From Marinobacter sp. LQ44 (GTDB lineage: Bacteria > Pseudomonadota > Gammaproteobacteria > Pseudomonadales > Oleiphilaceae), in assembly GCF_001447155.2 (NCBI RefSeq), contig NZ_CP014754.1:3410001-3474000 (forward strand): a DNA stretch of 64,000 nt, in the 5' to 3' direction. How positions within the stretch are numbered: position 1 is the stretch's first letter; every line of letters begins with the position of its first letter. A model generated the notes under the pieces. The model was not told the origin of the DNA and did no database searches. It saw only the letters and a list, made by a program, of their open reading frames with translations. Position numbers and translations under genes: made by a program. Below, one piece after another: positions 28,415 to 37,953 of the stretch.

Positions 28415-29868
28415 TTCGGTGGCAAGGGCGAATAGGCCAGGCTGGCGGTGTCCCACTGGGTGATGAGGTACCCTGCGGCGAATGCCAGCCAGAGCATCAC
28501 CGCCGCCCAGGTCAGGGCATCCGGCCAGATGGGTACCCGGTCGTAGCGACTGTAACTGGCCCGAATGGCGCCGGTAATGGCCATCCCCAGTAACACTCCT
28601 CCCAGTACATCGGTAAACCAGTGTACCCCCAGGTAGAGCCTGCTCAGGGCAATGGGCACCAGAGGCAAGGACAGCAATACATAGGTTTGCCAGCGTTGTC
28701 GCGTTCTGTTTTCGCCAGCGATGAAGCTGGCGGCCATGGTGACCAACACCGTTGCCCCTGCAGTATGGCCGCTGGGAAAAGCGCCTGAGGCCGGTGGCCT
28801 AAGCACCTGATCCGGGCGATCTACCATCAGGCCGGTTTTGACCAGCCATACGCAGGCAAAGCAGAGAGTCGCCGCCAGGGCAATGTGCAGGGCAGCGGCG
28901 TAATACCCCCTGAACGACAGAACTGCCACGGCCAGTACGGCCGCGCTGATCAGTACCGGAGGGTCGCCCATGAGCGTGGCGGCGATCACCGGAATATCCA
29001 GCAGCGGTTGTCGCAGCACTTCAAACCAGGCAACGACCAAGTGGTTCAGCTCGTTGATCCGCCGGCTGTAAGTAACCAACTGGGTCAGGATCACAAACAT
29101 CGCCAGCGACCCGGTAGCCAGAACAATCGATGGCAGGGGGAATTCGCCTTTGCGGGCAGGCCGTTCGTTGGTGTAAAGCCGCCAGAACCGATGCGTGGTG
29201 TCGTAACGGGCCATAAACGACTCCAGCCAGCGGTAGGGCCTGCTGCCCTCGCCAACGCCAAGCCGGAACTGAAGAACCACCACATATAAAGCCACCAGCA
29301 CCGCTGCGCTGATGCCAATAATCGGGTAGAAATGAGGTGGTGGTTCTATTTCGCTGGCGAGGGCGCTGCCGACGGCATAGCCCGGCAGCACATAGACCAG
29401 GGCCCAGCCGACCGCAGAAATCAGGTTGAAGGTAAGAAACCGGCGCCATGACATGTGCAGCGCACCGGCAATCAGCGGGATGACCGGGCGGATAGGGCCA
29501 ATAAAACGCCCGGCAATCACACTTTTGCCGCCGTGGGCATTAAAAAAAGACTCGCCCCGGGTGATTAGCTCCGGGTAACGGCTGAAGGGCCAGACCGAAT
29601 GCAGCCGCCCCCTGAAGAAACGGCCCACGGTAAAACTGATGAGGTCACCGAAAACCGCTCCCATGCCTGCCCAGGCCAGGGCTTCGGACAGGGGCATGCC
29701 GGATTTTCCTGCCAGTGCGGCAAAACCAAACAGCATGGCAACGCCGGGTACAACAATGCCGGCAATAGCCAGGGACTCCACCATGGCGGTTGCAAAGAGT
29801 GCCAGTATCAGCCAGCCGGGGTTGTCTGCTACCCAGGCTGCGGCACCAGCCAGCCAGCTTTCAATCAT
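28411..29868 (-). CDS. DedA-PAP2 fusion membrane protein
   Basis: This 485-residue protein joins a DedA (SNARE-associated) membrane domain (about residues 1-200; GRFIGPIRPVIPLIAGALHMSWRRF is the typical segment) to a C-terminal PAP2 phosphatase domain (about 240-460). The phosphatase motifs are complete: KTGLMVDRP, FPSGHT and SRLYLGVHWFTD, so it should be an active lipid or undecaprenyl-diphosphate phosphatase. DedA proteins include undecaprenyl-phosphate flippases, so a fused phosphatase and flippase for lipid-carrier recycling is a reasonable inference. It overlaps the upstream GGDEF-like gene by 4 bp. Confidence 0.88.
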   Translation of the reverse strand: MIESWLAGAAAWVADNPGWLILALFATAMVESLAIAGIVVPGVAMLFGFAALAGKSGMPLSEALAWAGMGAVFGDLISFTVGRFFRGRLHSVWPFSRYPELITRGESFFNAHGGKSVIAGRFIGPIRPVIPLIAGALHMSWRRFLTFNLISAVGWALVYVLPGYAVGSALASEIEPPPHFYPIIGISAAVLVALYVVVLQFRLGVGEGSRPYRWLESFMARYDTTHRFWRLYTNERPARKGEFPLPSIVLATGSLAMFVILTQLVTYSRRINELNHLVVAWFEVLRQPLLDIPVIAATLMGDPPVLISAAVLAVAVLSFRGYYAAALHIALAATLCFACVWLVKTGLMVDRPDQVLRPPASGAFPSGHTAGATVLVTMAASFIAGENRTRQRWQTYVLLSLPLVPIALSRLYLGVHWFTDVLGGVLLGMAITGAIRASYSRYDRVPIWPDALTWAAVMLWLAFAAGYLITQWDTASLAYSPLPPN

Positions 29869-30863
29869 ATGTCGACGGACTCTCCCGGGCTGAACCAGGC
29901 CGAATCCATACCCCGTTGACGAGCCTGATGCATTGCCTGATTGGCCCGGTTACGGAGTGAGACCGTACTGGTATCGCCGTTGCCGCGAGTGGTGCAGCCC
30001 AAGCTGACAGAGAGCCTGCCAATACCGCTCCACTCCCTTTCGCCAATGCTTCTTCGAATCCGCTCGGCGATGACGCGTACGCCCTCCTCTGGTGTGAAGG
30101 GGAGGATCAGGAAAAACTCCGAGTCGTTCAGGGTGTACAGGCTGTCGCCCGCCCGAATAACGCCAAACAGATGCTCGGTGACCGATTTAAACAGGTTCTG
30201 CAGCCCTGCTTTCCCGTGCAGGTCCCTTATTTCGTCCGTGTAATCAAAACTCAGGTTGATCACTGACAAGGGGTGGCCAGTGGCAATCGCTCTGCTGATT
30301 TCCTTTTGCAGGGTTTCGTCCAGAAACCGTGAGTTGTGGGCGCCGGTGACCGGGTCGGTAATAGCCAGATCTTCTGCGGATTGGGCGATGTGATCGTAGT
30401 GCCAGATGTACAGGGCGCCCACTGCAAGTGTCAGGATCAGGCCCATGGAGGTCATCAGTGCGTAGGCGGCGGAATTGCCGAACCACACAGCGCCAATCAC
30501 CGGTACCAGGAGCAATGCCGACAGGCTCAATCCCTGGCGCAGCGGCAGAACCAGAAGATTCAGGATCAGGAGCGGCATCGCCCAGTGAGTTACTCCGGGG
30601 CTGTCCAGAACCAGAATGGCGGCCACCAGGCCTGCGTTGAGACCGGCCAGAATCAGCAGGTGCCCTGGGGCCGATAGCTGCTGGCGGCGACACACGAAGG
30701 TGTAGATCAGCCCGGCCAGCAACAGGCAGGTCATCGCCAGGGCGAGATAGAATAACTCGTAAAAGCCGTAGCGCAGGTTCTGCAGTGCCAGCGAGAAAAT
30801 GAACAGGGCCGCCAGTCCGTAGCCGAAGCTGTGAGTCCAGGTTCTGAGTCGTGTTTCTGTCAT
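29865..30863 (-). CDS. Membrane protein with degenerate GGDEF domain (second of a pair)
   Basis: This 332-residue protein has about six membrane segments (residues 12-155) and a GGDEF-fold domain (about 165-325). The domain start DLAITDPVTGAHNSRFLDETL is typical, but the GGDEF motif reads NDSEF (246-250), losing both glycines, and the metal-binding Asp of the first motif is also altered (INLSFDYTD). Cyclic-di-GMP synthesis is therefore unlikely; a sensory or regulatory role is possible. It overlaps its upstream neighbour by 4 bp and the DedA-PAP2 gene by 4 bp, implying a three-gene operon. Confidence 0.85.
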   Translation of the reverse strand: MTETRLRTWTHSFGYGLAALFIFSLALQNLRYGFYELFYLALAMTCLLLAGLIYTFVCRRQQLSAPGHLLILAGLNAGLVAAILVLDSPGVTHWAMPLLILNLLVLPLRQGLSLSALLLVPVIGAVWFGNSAAYALMTSMGLILTLAVGALYIWHYDHIAQSAEDLAITDPVTGAHNSRFLDETLQKEISRAIATGHPLSVINLSFDYTDEIRDLHGKAGLQNLFKSVTEHLFGVIRAGDSLYTLNDSEFFLILPFTPEEGVRVIAERIRRSIGEREWSGIGRLSVSLGCTTRGNGDTSTVSLRNRANQAMHQARQRGMDSAWFSPGESVDI

Positions 30864-31876
30864 CGCGCGTCACCTTCGGTGCCGGTGGGGCTCGGGACAT
30901 CCGGGTGCAGCCAGTTGCTGTAGGCCTGGGTGCGGTTGCCCCCCTGTTGCTGCGCCCGGCGTAGCGCGTTGGCGGCACTGTGTTGCAGGCTGTCGGCGTC
31001 GTCGCCGATGTTCAGGCCGGCAATGCCGGTGCTGACGGTCAGTTTCATGCCGTGGGATGCCAGCAGCTTGCACAGGCCGTTGCGGATTTTCTCGGCGCTG
31101 GCGGTGGCACCCGCGGTATTGATACCCGGTAGGATAACCAGAAACTGCAGGTCGGCTACCCGGTAGTAAGTGTCAAAATCCCGAAGCTGGGAATGCAGGT
31201 AACGGCCAATTCTGGGCAGGATGGCGCGAATGTCTTCGTCCGGATCATTGTCGCTCAGGTGGGTGTCCAGCCCGATCATCATCACAGACATGTCGGTGCC
31301 CTCACGCTCGCTGCGCTGGATTTCCTTGTGCAGGTCGGCAGACAGGTACTCCCGGCTGGCGGCCTGGGTGAGTTCGTCGGTTCGCCTCAGTGGTGCCAGC
31401 TGCCGGGCCTTGTATTCTCGCAGGAAGATCAGCAGCGTGGAGAGCAGCGTTGACAGCACAAAGGCACTGATCATCTGGTGGCGGTCGGGAAGAGTCACGG
31501 CCCATTGGGTGGAAACCAGTATGGCAAAGGTCAGGAGCGCAGTGATCAGGGCTGCAATATAGGTTGGCATCAGAGCAAAAGTCACCAGCGGTAATGCATA
31601 GAGCCAGTGGCTGAGCGCCCAGGGGCCCTGCCAGAGTGCGACCAGTAACAGGATTGCCAGGATTGAATAGCTGGCTGTTTTGAAGTGTTTCCAGGGCCGG
31701 GCATGGTGGCTGGTGAAGCGTGGATTGCTGGCCAGGCTGATGCCCGCCGCCGCGGCGGCGCAAGCCGCCAGCAGGAATTCGCCCAGCATTATGCCGGCCG
31801 CGCTGGTGAGCGCAAGGGCAACAAAACCGGCTCTTGAGAGCCGGCCTGGCAGGAACTTTTCGGCCGACTGGGGCAT
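30860..31876 (-). CDS. Membrane protein with degenerate GGDEF domain (first of a pair)
   Basis: This 338-residue protein begins at ATG 31876, 9 bases after AAAGGA; the frame is open upstream but lacks sense. It has an Ala-rich membrane region of about six segments (residues 15-155) and a GGDEF-fold domain (about 165-320) starting LRRTDELTQAASREYLSADL. Where RxGGDEF is expected the sequence is RVADLQF (239-245), so the active site is lost. The metal-binding Asp of MIGLDTH remains. It is followed by a second degenerate GGDEF gene with a 4-bp overlap. Confidence 0.85.
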   Translation of the reverse strand: MPQSAEKFLPGRLSRAGFVALALTSAAGIMLGEFLLAACAAAAAGISLASNPRFTSHHARPWKHFKTASYSILAILLLVALWQGPWALSHWLYALPLVTFALMPTYIAALITALLTFAILVSTQWAVTLPDRHQMISAFVLSTLLSTLLIFLREYKARQLAPLRRTDELTQAASREYLSADLHKEIQRSEREGTDMSVMMIGLDTHLSDNDPDEDIRAILPRIGRYLHSQLRDFDTYYRVADLQFLVILPGINTAGATASAEKIRNGLCKLLASHGMKLTVSTGIAGLNIGDDADSLQHSAANALRRAQQQGGNRTQAYSNWLHPDVPSPTGTEGDAR

Positions 31877-31921
31877 GTTATCTATCCTTTGCTGGCGCAT
31901 CCATTTGAATCTGTGCAGCGC

Positions 31922-31927
31922 TATAAT
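31922..31927 (+). promoter_or_regulatory. Candidate -10 box (TATAAT) upstream of proA
   Basis: A perfect TATAAT lies 87 bp before the proA start in the divergent gap with the GGDEF-like gene. No convincing -35 is seen at 16-18 bases, so the call rests on the -10 alone. Confidence 0.35.
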
Positions 31928-32013
31928 AGTCGTTTGGGATGCGGACTTGAAACGGGAAAGGTAAAGTAGCGTTCCAGTTCCGGAATCAGTATGCAAAATA
32001 TAAAGGTAATCCG

Positions 32014-33270
32014 ATGGATGTAGCAGCCTACATGGCAGAACTCGGTCAACAGGCTCGGGCCGCCGCCCGGGAAGTGGCCCGTTCAACCACCGCCGTTCGC
32101 AATCAGGCACTGCTGGCAACCGCCAGGGCGTTGAGCGCTGCCCGCACCGAGCTGGTGCGGGCCAACCATAAGGATCTTGAAAATGGCCGGGCGAATGGCC
32201 TGGACGATGCCATGCTTGACCGCCTGGAGCTTACTGAGGCCCGCATTGACACCATGATTGAAGGGCTGAAGCAGGTGGCAGGCTTGCCAGATCCTGTGGG
32301 TGAAATTACCGACATGACCTACAGGCCGTCCGGCATTCAGGTTGGCAAGATGCGGGTGCCTCTGGGGGTGATTGGCATTATCTACGAATCCCGCCCCAAC
32401 GTGACGGTTGAAGCAGCCAGCCTGTGCCTGAAGTCGGGTAATGCTACCATTCTGCGCGGAGGTTCTGAGGCTATTCATTCCAATCAGGCCATCGCTGCCT
32501 GCCTGGCGACCGGGCTGGCTGAAGCCGGTTTGCCTGAAACGGCAGTACAGGTGGTGGCGACTACCGACCGGGCTGCAGTAGGTGAACTCATTACCATGCC
32601 CCAGTATGTGGATGTGATCGTGCCGCGGGGCGGCAAAGGCCTGATTGAACGAATCAGCCGTGACGCCCGGGTGCCGGTCATCAAGCACCTGGATGGTGTT
32701 TGCCATGTCTACATTGACAGCCACGCGGACCCGGAAAAGGCGCTAAAGGTCGCCGTCAATGCCAAGACCCACCGTTACGGAACCTGCAACACCATGGAAA
32801 CCCTGCTGGTGGATGAGGAAATTGCCGACGACCTCTTGCCTCTGCTGGCTCAGGAGTTGTTCGCCAAAGGGGTTGAGCTGCGTGGCTGTGAACGCACCCG
32901 GGCGGTCCTGCCCGATGTGATCGCGGCCACGGAAGAGGATTGGCACGCGGAGTACCTTGCGCCGATTCTTGCGGTGCGGGTTGTTGCCGGGCTGGATGCC
33001 GCCATAGATCACATCAACCGCTACAGCTCTCAGCACACCGAGAGCATCATTACCGAAAACTATACCCGTGCCCGCCGGTTCCTGACCGAAGTGGACTCCA
33101 GTTCGGTGATGGTGAACGCCTCTACTCGTTTCGCTGACGGATTTGAATACGGCCTGGGTGCGGAGATCGGTATCTCGACCGACAAGCTCCATGCCCGTGG
33201 ACCGGTAGGTCTGGAAGGGTTGACGTCACAGAAATATGTGGTGTTTGGCGACGGCCACATCCGGGCATGA
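32014..33270 (+). CDS. proA: Glutamate-5-semialdehyde dehydrogenase ProA
   Basis: ProA reduces glutamyl 5-phosphate to the semialdehyde in proline synthesis. The protein is 418 residues, full length. Nucleotide-binding and catalytic regions are [32 protein letters not shown] sequence near residue 120 and [18 protein letters not shown], with the catalytic Cys in TCNT. The end [24 protein letters not shown] is the family tail. AAAGG lies 8 bases before ATG 32014. nadD follows 4 bp after its stop, the pseudomonad order proA-nadD-rsfS-rlmH. proB is not here. Confidence 0.97.
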   Translation: MDVAAYMAELGQQARAAAREVARSTTAVRNQALLATARALSAARTELVRANHKDLENGRANGLDDAMLDRLELTEARIDTMIEGLKQVAGLPDPVGEITDMTYRPSGIQVGKMRVPLGVIGIIYESRPNVTVEAASLCLKSGNATILRGGSEAIHSNQAIAACLATGLAEAGLPETAVQVVATTDRAAVGELITMPQYVDVIVPRGGKGLIERISRDARVPVIKHLDGVCHVYIDSHADPEKALKVAVNAKTHRYGTCNTMETLLVDEEIADDLLPLLAQELFAKGVELRGCERTRAVLPDVIAATEEDWHAEYLAPILAVRVVAGLDAAIDHINRYSSQHTESIITENYTRARRFLTEVDSSSVMVNASTRFADGFEYGLGAEIGISTDKLHARGPVGLEGLTSQKYVVFGDGHIRA

Positions 33271-33274
33271 TGTC

Positions 33275-33925
33275 ATGCACGTGATCTACGGCGGCACCTT
33301 TGATCCGATCCATCATGGGCACCTACGCCTTGCGCTGGAGATAGCCGATGCCCTGTCGGTGACAAAGGTGCATCTGGTGCCCTGCCATATTCCACCGCAT
33401 CGGGGCAGCACCGGCGCCAGCTCCGAACAGCGGCTGGAGTTGATCCGAATGGCCATTGAAGACGAGCCCCGCTTGCGGGTGGATGACCGCGAACTGCGCC
33501 GGGCTGGGGCCTCCTATACGGCCGACACCCTGCGTCAGTTGCGCCAGGAGCTGGGGCCGGATGAACCTCTGGTAATGGTGGTGGGCACCGATGCCTTTGC
33601 CGCTTTTGATCGCTGGCGTGAATGGGCCGACATGCCGGGTCTGGCGCACATTGTGGTTGTGAAGCGCCCTGGTGCGGATTTGCCCGTTGGTAGTGAGGCG
33701 GCTCGCCTGGTGCGTGAACGCCGGGCGGACGGCCCTGAGGCTTTAAGTTCAGCGCCTTGCGGGGCGGTACTGGAGCTGGATCCGCCCCTGCTGGATATCT
33801 CTGCAACGGGTATCCGGCAGCGCATCGCAGACGGGCGCTCTCCCAGGTATCTGACCCCGGATTCTGTATGGCAGAGAATCCAGGCGCTCGGCCTTTACGG
33901 TGCGTGCCCCGCCGGGAACTTTTAA
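33275..33925 (+). CDS. nadD: Nicotinate-nucleotide adenylyltransferase NadD
   Basis: NadD adenylates nicotinate mononucleotide in NAD synthesis. The protein is 216 residues. The nucleotidyltransferase motif is [16 protein letters not shown] at the N-terminus and [13 protein letters not shown] near the C-terminus. The start chosen is ATG 33275, giving [10 protein letters not shown] as in relatives; the frame is open further upstream inside proA. It is 4 bp from proA and 70 bp from rsfS. Confidence 0.96.
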   Translation: MHVIYGGTFDPIHHGHLRLALEIADALSVTKVHLVPCHIPPHRGSTGASSEQRLELIRMAIEDEPRLRVDDRELRRAGASYTADTLRQLRQELGPDEPLVMVVGTDAFAAFDRWREWADMPGLAHIVVVKRPGADLPVGSEAARLVRERRADGPEALSSAPCGAVLELDPPLLDISATGIRQRIADGRSPRYLTPDSVWQRIQALGLYGACPAGNF

Positions 33926-33995
33926 TGGTACAATTGCGTCTGAATATCACTTATCGGGCGGTCATCCTGGCCAGAGCCCGGAAAACAGGGTAATT

Positions 33996-34346
33996 ATGCA
34001 GGCAGAACAACTGAAAGATCTGGTCGTAACCGCACTTGAAGATATCAAGGCACAGGACGTCAGTGTGATTGATGTCCGTGATCGAACCAGTGTTACCGAC
34101 TTTATGGTTCTTGCATCCGGCACCTCAAGCCGTCACGTAAAATCCCTGGCAGACTCCGTCGTATCTGAAGCCAAAGATCAGGGCGTCAGAGCAAACAACG
34201 TTGAAGGCGAGGGTGGCAGCGACTGGATTCTGGTGGATCTGGGAGACGTGGTCGTGCATGTCATGATGCCTGCAACCCGCGAATTTTACGACCTGGAACG
34301 CTTCTGGCGTGACGCGCCGGACCTGGGTGCGGCGGGTCACGAGTAA
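33996..34346 (+). CDS. rsfS: Ribosomal silencing factor RsfS
   Basis: RsfS binds ribosomal protein uL14 and blocks subunit joining when nutrients are scarce. The protein is 116 residues, with the family core [32 protein letters not shown] and the later [15 protein letters not shown] segment. ATG 33996 is chosen because CAGGG lies 6 bases upstream and the extra upstream frame is the nadD 3' end in another register. rlmH begins 2 bp after its stop. Confidence 0.95.
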   Translation: MQAEQLKDLVVTALEDIKAQDVSVIDVRDRTSVTDFMVLASGTSSRHVKSLADSVVSEAKDQGVRANNVEGEGGSDWILVDLGDVVVHVMMPATREFYDLERFWRDAPDLGAAGHE

Positions 34347-34348
34347 CC

Positions 34349-34819
34349 ATGAAACTGCGTCTGATCTGTGTGGGGCAGAAGATGTCCGACTGGGTCAGTA
34401 CGGGGTATAACGATTATGCTCGCCGGATGCCGCCGGAGCTGCCCCTGGAACTGACCGAAATTGCCATGGCTCACCGGGGTAAGAACCCGGACATTCCGCG
34501 GCTGATGCAGCGTGAAAGCGATGCCATCCTGGCGTCGGTCGCCCCCCGTGACCGGGTCATCGCCCTGGAAGTGGGCGGCAGGCCCTGGTCCACGGAAAAA
34601 CTGGCCAGCCACCTGGAGAGCTGGCAACAAGACGGTCAGGATGTTTGTTTTCTGGTAGGCGGCCCCGATGGTCTGGCCGATGCCTGCCGGCAGCGAGCTG
34701 ACCAGCAGTGGTCTCTGTCGCCGCTTACCCTGCCCCACCCCCTGGTGCGTATTGTGCTCGCCGAGCAGCTCTACCGCGCTTGGTCGATCACCCGTAACCA
34801 CCCGTATCACCGGGCCTAG
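34349..34819 (+). CDS. rlmH: 23S rRNA (pseudouridine-1915-N3) methyltransferase RlmH
   Basis: RlmH is a SPOUT methyltransferase that modifies pseudouridine 1915 in helix 69 of 23S rRNA. The protein is 156 residues. SAM-knot residues appear in DRVIALEVGGRPWSTEKLA, VCFLVGGPDGL and SPLTLPHPLVRIVLAEQLYRAWSI, with the tail NHPYHRA. It is 2 bp from rsfS and 8 bp from mrdA. Confidence 0.96.
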   Translation: MKLRLICVGQKMSDWVSTGYNDYARRMPPELPLELTEIAMAHRGKNPDIPRLMQRESDAILASVAPRDRVIALEVGGRPWSTEKLASHLESWQQDGQDVCFLVGGPDGLADACRQRADQQWSLSPLTLPHPLVRIVLAEQLYRAWSITRNHPYHRA

Positions 34820-34827
34820 GAGTTTCC

Positions 34828-36723
34828 ATGGCCTGGGGCGAATTCAAGGATACTGCAGCGGAGCGCCGGCTGTTCCAGCGCCGTGCCGTGGTCATGCTGG
34901 TGTTCGTCCTGCTAATGATGATCGGCCTGCTGGCGCGGATGTACCAGCTACAGATTGTCGAACATGAGATCTACACCACGCTGTCAGACAAAAATCGGGT
35001 TCAGGTCCAGTCTGTGCCACCGCCCCGGGGCCTGGTTTACGATCGGAACAATCTGCTGCTGGCAGAGAATCGCCCGGTGTTCAGCCTTACACTGGTGCCA
35101 GAGCGCGTGGCGGGTATGGAGGCCACCCTGGCCCGGTTGTCCGAGATTCTGGACATCGCCGAGGAGGACATAGAACGGTTTAAGAGGCGGCTTCGTGAAC
35201 CCCGCCGGCCCTTCCAGGAAATGCCACTTAGCTACGATCTGGGCGAAGAGGAAATTGCCCGAATGGCGGTGCACCGGCATGAGTTCCCCGGCGTGGAAGT
35301 TCGCGCTGAACTGGTTCGATATTACCCCCACAGTGAACTGACGGCCCATGCACTGGGTTTTGTCGGCCGTATCAACCGGGAAGAATTGCAGCGTATTGAT
35401 CCGGTCAACTATGCCGGCACCAACTACATCGGAAAATCCGGTATCGAGCGGTTCTACGAGCAGGTTTTACACGGAACGGTGGGCTACCAACACGTTGAAA
35501 CCAACGCTCGGGGTCGTATTTTGCGGGTTTTGGAGCGCGTAAATCCAGTGCCTGGCGAAGACCTGCAGCTGCACCTTGACCTGCGCCTGCAACGTAAGGC
35601 TTATCAGCTGCTCGAAGGGCGTCGTGGCGCGATTGTTGCAATAGAACCGGAGACGGGGGGCATCCTGGCGCTGGCCAGCGTGCCGGGCTTTGATGCCAAC
35701 AAGTTTGTCACCGGGATCAGTGTCGAAGACTACCGCAATCTCAGTACCGACATTGATAAGCCATTGTTCAATCGAGCCCTGCGTGGCCAGTATCCGCCAG
35801 GTTCCACGATCAAGCCCATGATGGCTATCGCGGCGCTGGACAGTGGCGTGACCGACCGGGAACGGAAGATCTGGGATCCCGGATACTTTCAGTTGCGTGA
35901 AGGTGGCCGGCGCTTCCGAAATTGGAACCGGTCTGGCGATGGCTGGGTAGACCTCAAGTATTCTATGGCCCGATCAAATGATGTTTATTTCTACGAGATA
36001 GGCGCCGAAATGGGCGTGGGTGTTATGTCTGAATACCTTGCCCATTTCGGCTTTGGTGAAGATGCTACTCTCGATGTGTCGGGTGCGTTGAACGGTCTTT
36101 TACCGACCGCAGATTGGAAGCGGGCGGCCCGGGGAGAACCCTGGTACCCAGGTGATTCCGTGAATATGAGTATTGGGCAGGGGTTCATGCTGGCAACACC
36201 CCTGCAGCTGGCAACGGCAACAGCGCTGATTGCCAATCGCGGTATATGGGTTGAACCCCGGCTGCTAAAAGATATTCGCGGTGACCGTTCCCCTGAGGAG
36301 TTTTTGCCCGCCGAAACTCACAAACCGTTAAGGTTAAAAAATACCGGCGATTGGGAATATGTTGTTGAGACTATGGAAGAGGTAATGCATGGTCCAAGAG
36401 GTACGGCGTTTTCATCTGGCAGGGATGCTAGTTATAGGATAGCGGGGAAAACCGGTACTGCTCAGGTATTCAGCCTTGGAGAAGATGAAGAATATGATGA
36501 AGAACAGATAAAAGAGCGCCTGCGAGACCATGCTCTTTTCGTTGGCTTTGCACCCTCTCGTAACCCCAAGATTGTGCTTGCTGTCATTGTTGAAAACGGT
36601 GGTGGTGGCAGCTCCACCGCTGCACCGGTTGCCCGGGCTCTGTTTGATGCCTGGCTCGAAGAGTTTCCTGCGGCCGACCAGTCATCGGTGATCAGTCAGG
36701 TTGACCAGGAGGGAGGGCTCTGA
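34828..36723 (+). CDS. mrdA: Penicillin-binding protein 2, elongasome transpeptidase
   Basis: PBP2 is the rod-shape peptidoglycan transpeptidase that works with RodA. At 631 residues it has one N-terminal membrane anchor (about 22-42), a dimerisation/pedestal domain and the transpeptidase domain. The active-site motifs are GSTIK (Ser nucleophile, near residue 329), SND (SxN) and GKTGT (KTG, near 546). The region around 36301-36540, encoding the KTG neighbourhood, is about 45 percent GC by my count, clearly lower than the flanks, and uses AGA, TTA and ATA codons. The stop shares a base with the rodA start. Confidence 0.97.
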   Translation: MAWGEFKDTAAERRLFQRRAVVMLVFVLLMMIGLLARMYQLQIVEHEIYTTLSDKNRVQVQSVPPPRGLVYDRNNLLLAENRPVFSLTLVPERVAGMEATLARLSEILDIAEEDIERFKRRLREPRRPFQEMPLSYDLGEEEIARMAVHRHEFPGVEVRAELVRYYPHSELTAHALGFVGRINREELQRIDPVNYAGTNYIGKSGIERFYEQVLHGTVGYQHVETNARGRILRVLERVNPVPGEDLQLHLDLRLQRKAYQLLEGRRGAIVAIEPETGGILALASVPGFDANKFVTGISVEDYRNLSTDIDKPLFNRALRGQYPPGSTIKPMMAIAALDSGVTDRERKIWDPGYFQLREGGRRFRNWNRSGDGWVDLKYSMARSNDVYFYEIGAEMGVGVMSEYLAHFGFGEDATLDVSGALNGLLPTADWKRAARGEPWYPGDSVNMSIGQGFMLATPLQLATATALIANRGIWVEPRLLKDIRGDRSPEEFLPAETHKPLRLKNTGDWEYVVETMEEVMHGPRGTAFSSGRDASYRIAGKTGTAQVFSLGEDEEYDEEQIKERLRDHALFVGFAPSRNPKIVLAVIVENGGGGSSTAAPVARALFDAWLEEFPAADQSSVISQVDQEGGL

Positions 36724-37865
36724 TGGCATTGGGGAGCTTGCTCAATAACCCTGCCGATCACAATCTTGGCCGTTCGCGGGGTTTCTGGTCGGCCATTCAC
36801 CTTGATCCATTGCTGCTTTTGCTACTGTTGCTGCTCATGGGAGCCGGGCTTTTTGTGCTTTACAGTGGCGCTGACCGGAACATTGAGGTGGTGAAGGCCC
36901 AGGGCATTCGGTTTGGTGTGGCGCTGGTGGTGATGTTTGTGTTTGCGCAACTGGACCCAGCCGTTTTCAGGCGCTGGGCTCCGTGGCTTTATGCTGTTGG
37001 CATGGTGGGGCTTGTGGCCGTTCTGTTGGTGGGCGTGGGGGCCAAGGGTGCCCAGCGCTGGCTGGCGATTCCCGGATTGCCCAGATTCCAGCCCTCGGAA
37101 TTCATGAAGTTGGTCGTGCCTATGATGGCCGCCTGGTACCTGTCTCGTCATTTCCTGCCGCCGCGTCTTTCCCACGTTGCCGTCGGGTTGTTCATCGTGT
37201 TGATGCCCATGGCCCTGATTGTTCAGCAGCCAGACCTTGGTACTTCACTGCTGGTGGGTATGGCCGGGATATTCGTCGTGTTCTTTGCTGGCATGAGCTG
37301 GAAACTGATTTCGGCATTTTTTGCGCTGGTATCGGTGTCTGCGCCGATGATGTGGTTTTTTGTCATGAGGGACTACCAGAAGCAGCGCGTGCTGACCTTG
37401 CTTGACCCTCAGAGTGACCCTCTCGGGGCCGGCTGGAACATCATTCAGTCAAAAACCGCGATTGGTTCCGGTGGCGTGGATGGCAAGGGCTGGTTGCAGG
37501 GTACCCAATCCCATCTGGAGTTTCTGCCCGAAAGCCACACGGATTTCATCGTGGCGGTGCTGGCGGAGGAATTCGGTTTTATTGGCATGTTGCTGCTGAT
37601 GACCCTGTACTTCCTGATCATTCTTCGTTGCCTGTATATTGCGGTCACCGCCCAGGATTCATTCAGTCGTCTACTGGCAGGTGCCTTGACCATGACCTTC
37701 TTTATCTACGTTTTTGTGAATGTGGGCATGGTCAGTGGATTGCTGCCCGTGGTGGGTGTGCCCCTGCCACTGGTCAGCTATGGTGGCACGTCCGGGGTAA
37801 CCTTGATGGCAGCGTTCGGGGTGCTGATGTCGATTCATACCCATCGCCGTATGATCTCTGCGTAG
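36723..37865 (+). CDS. mrdB: Rod-shape glycosyltransferase RodA
   Basis: RodA is the SEDS-family peptidoglycan polymerase that pairs with PBP2. The protein is 380 residues with about ten membrane segments. Typical SEDS stretches are QPDLGTSLLVGMAGIFVVFFAG (containing the catalytic-loop region), GAGWNIIQSKTAIGSGG, LPESHTDFIVAVLAEEFGFIG and PLPLVSYGGTSGVTLMAAFGVLMS. It overlaps mrdA by one base. In pseudomonads a lytic transglycosylase gene often follows; here rlpA comes next. Confidence 0.97.
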   Translation: MALGSLLNNPADHNLGRSRGFWSAIHLDPLLLLLLLLLMGAGLFVLYSGADRNIEVVKAQGIRFGVALVVMFVFAQLDPAVFRRWAPWLYAVGMVGLVAVLLVGVGAKGAQRWLAIPGLPRFQPSEFMKLVVPMMAAWYLSRHFLPPRLSHVAVGLFIVLMPMALIVQQPDLGTSLLVGMAGIFVVFFAGMSWKLISAFFALVSVSAPMMWFFVMRDYQKQRVLTLLDPQSDPLGAGWNIIQSKTAIGSGGVDGKGWLQGTQSHLEFLPESHTDFIVAVLAEEFGFIGMLLLMTLYFLIILRCLYIAVTAQDSFSRLLAGALTMTFFIYVFVNVGMVSGLLPVVGVPLPLVSYGGTSGVTLMAAFGVLMSIHTHRRMISA

Positions 37866-37953
37866 CGGGTGTAAGCGATGATGGCTTGCCGGTAATGGTG
37901 AATCCTGCCGGGAACCCGTTACAATATTACAGGTCACTAAGGCTGGGTACCGG

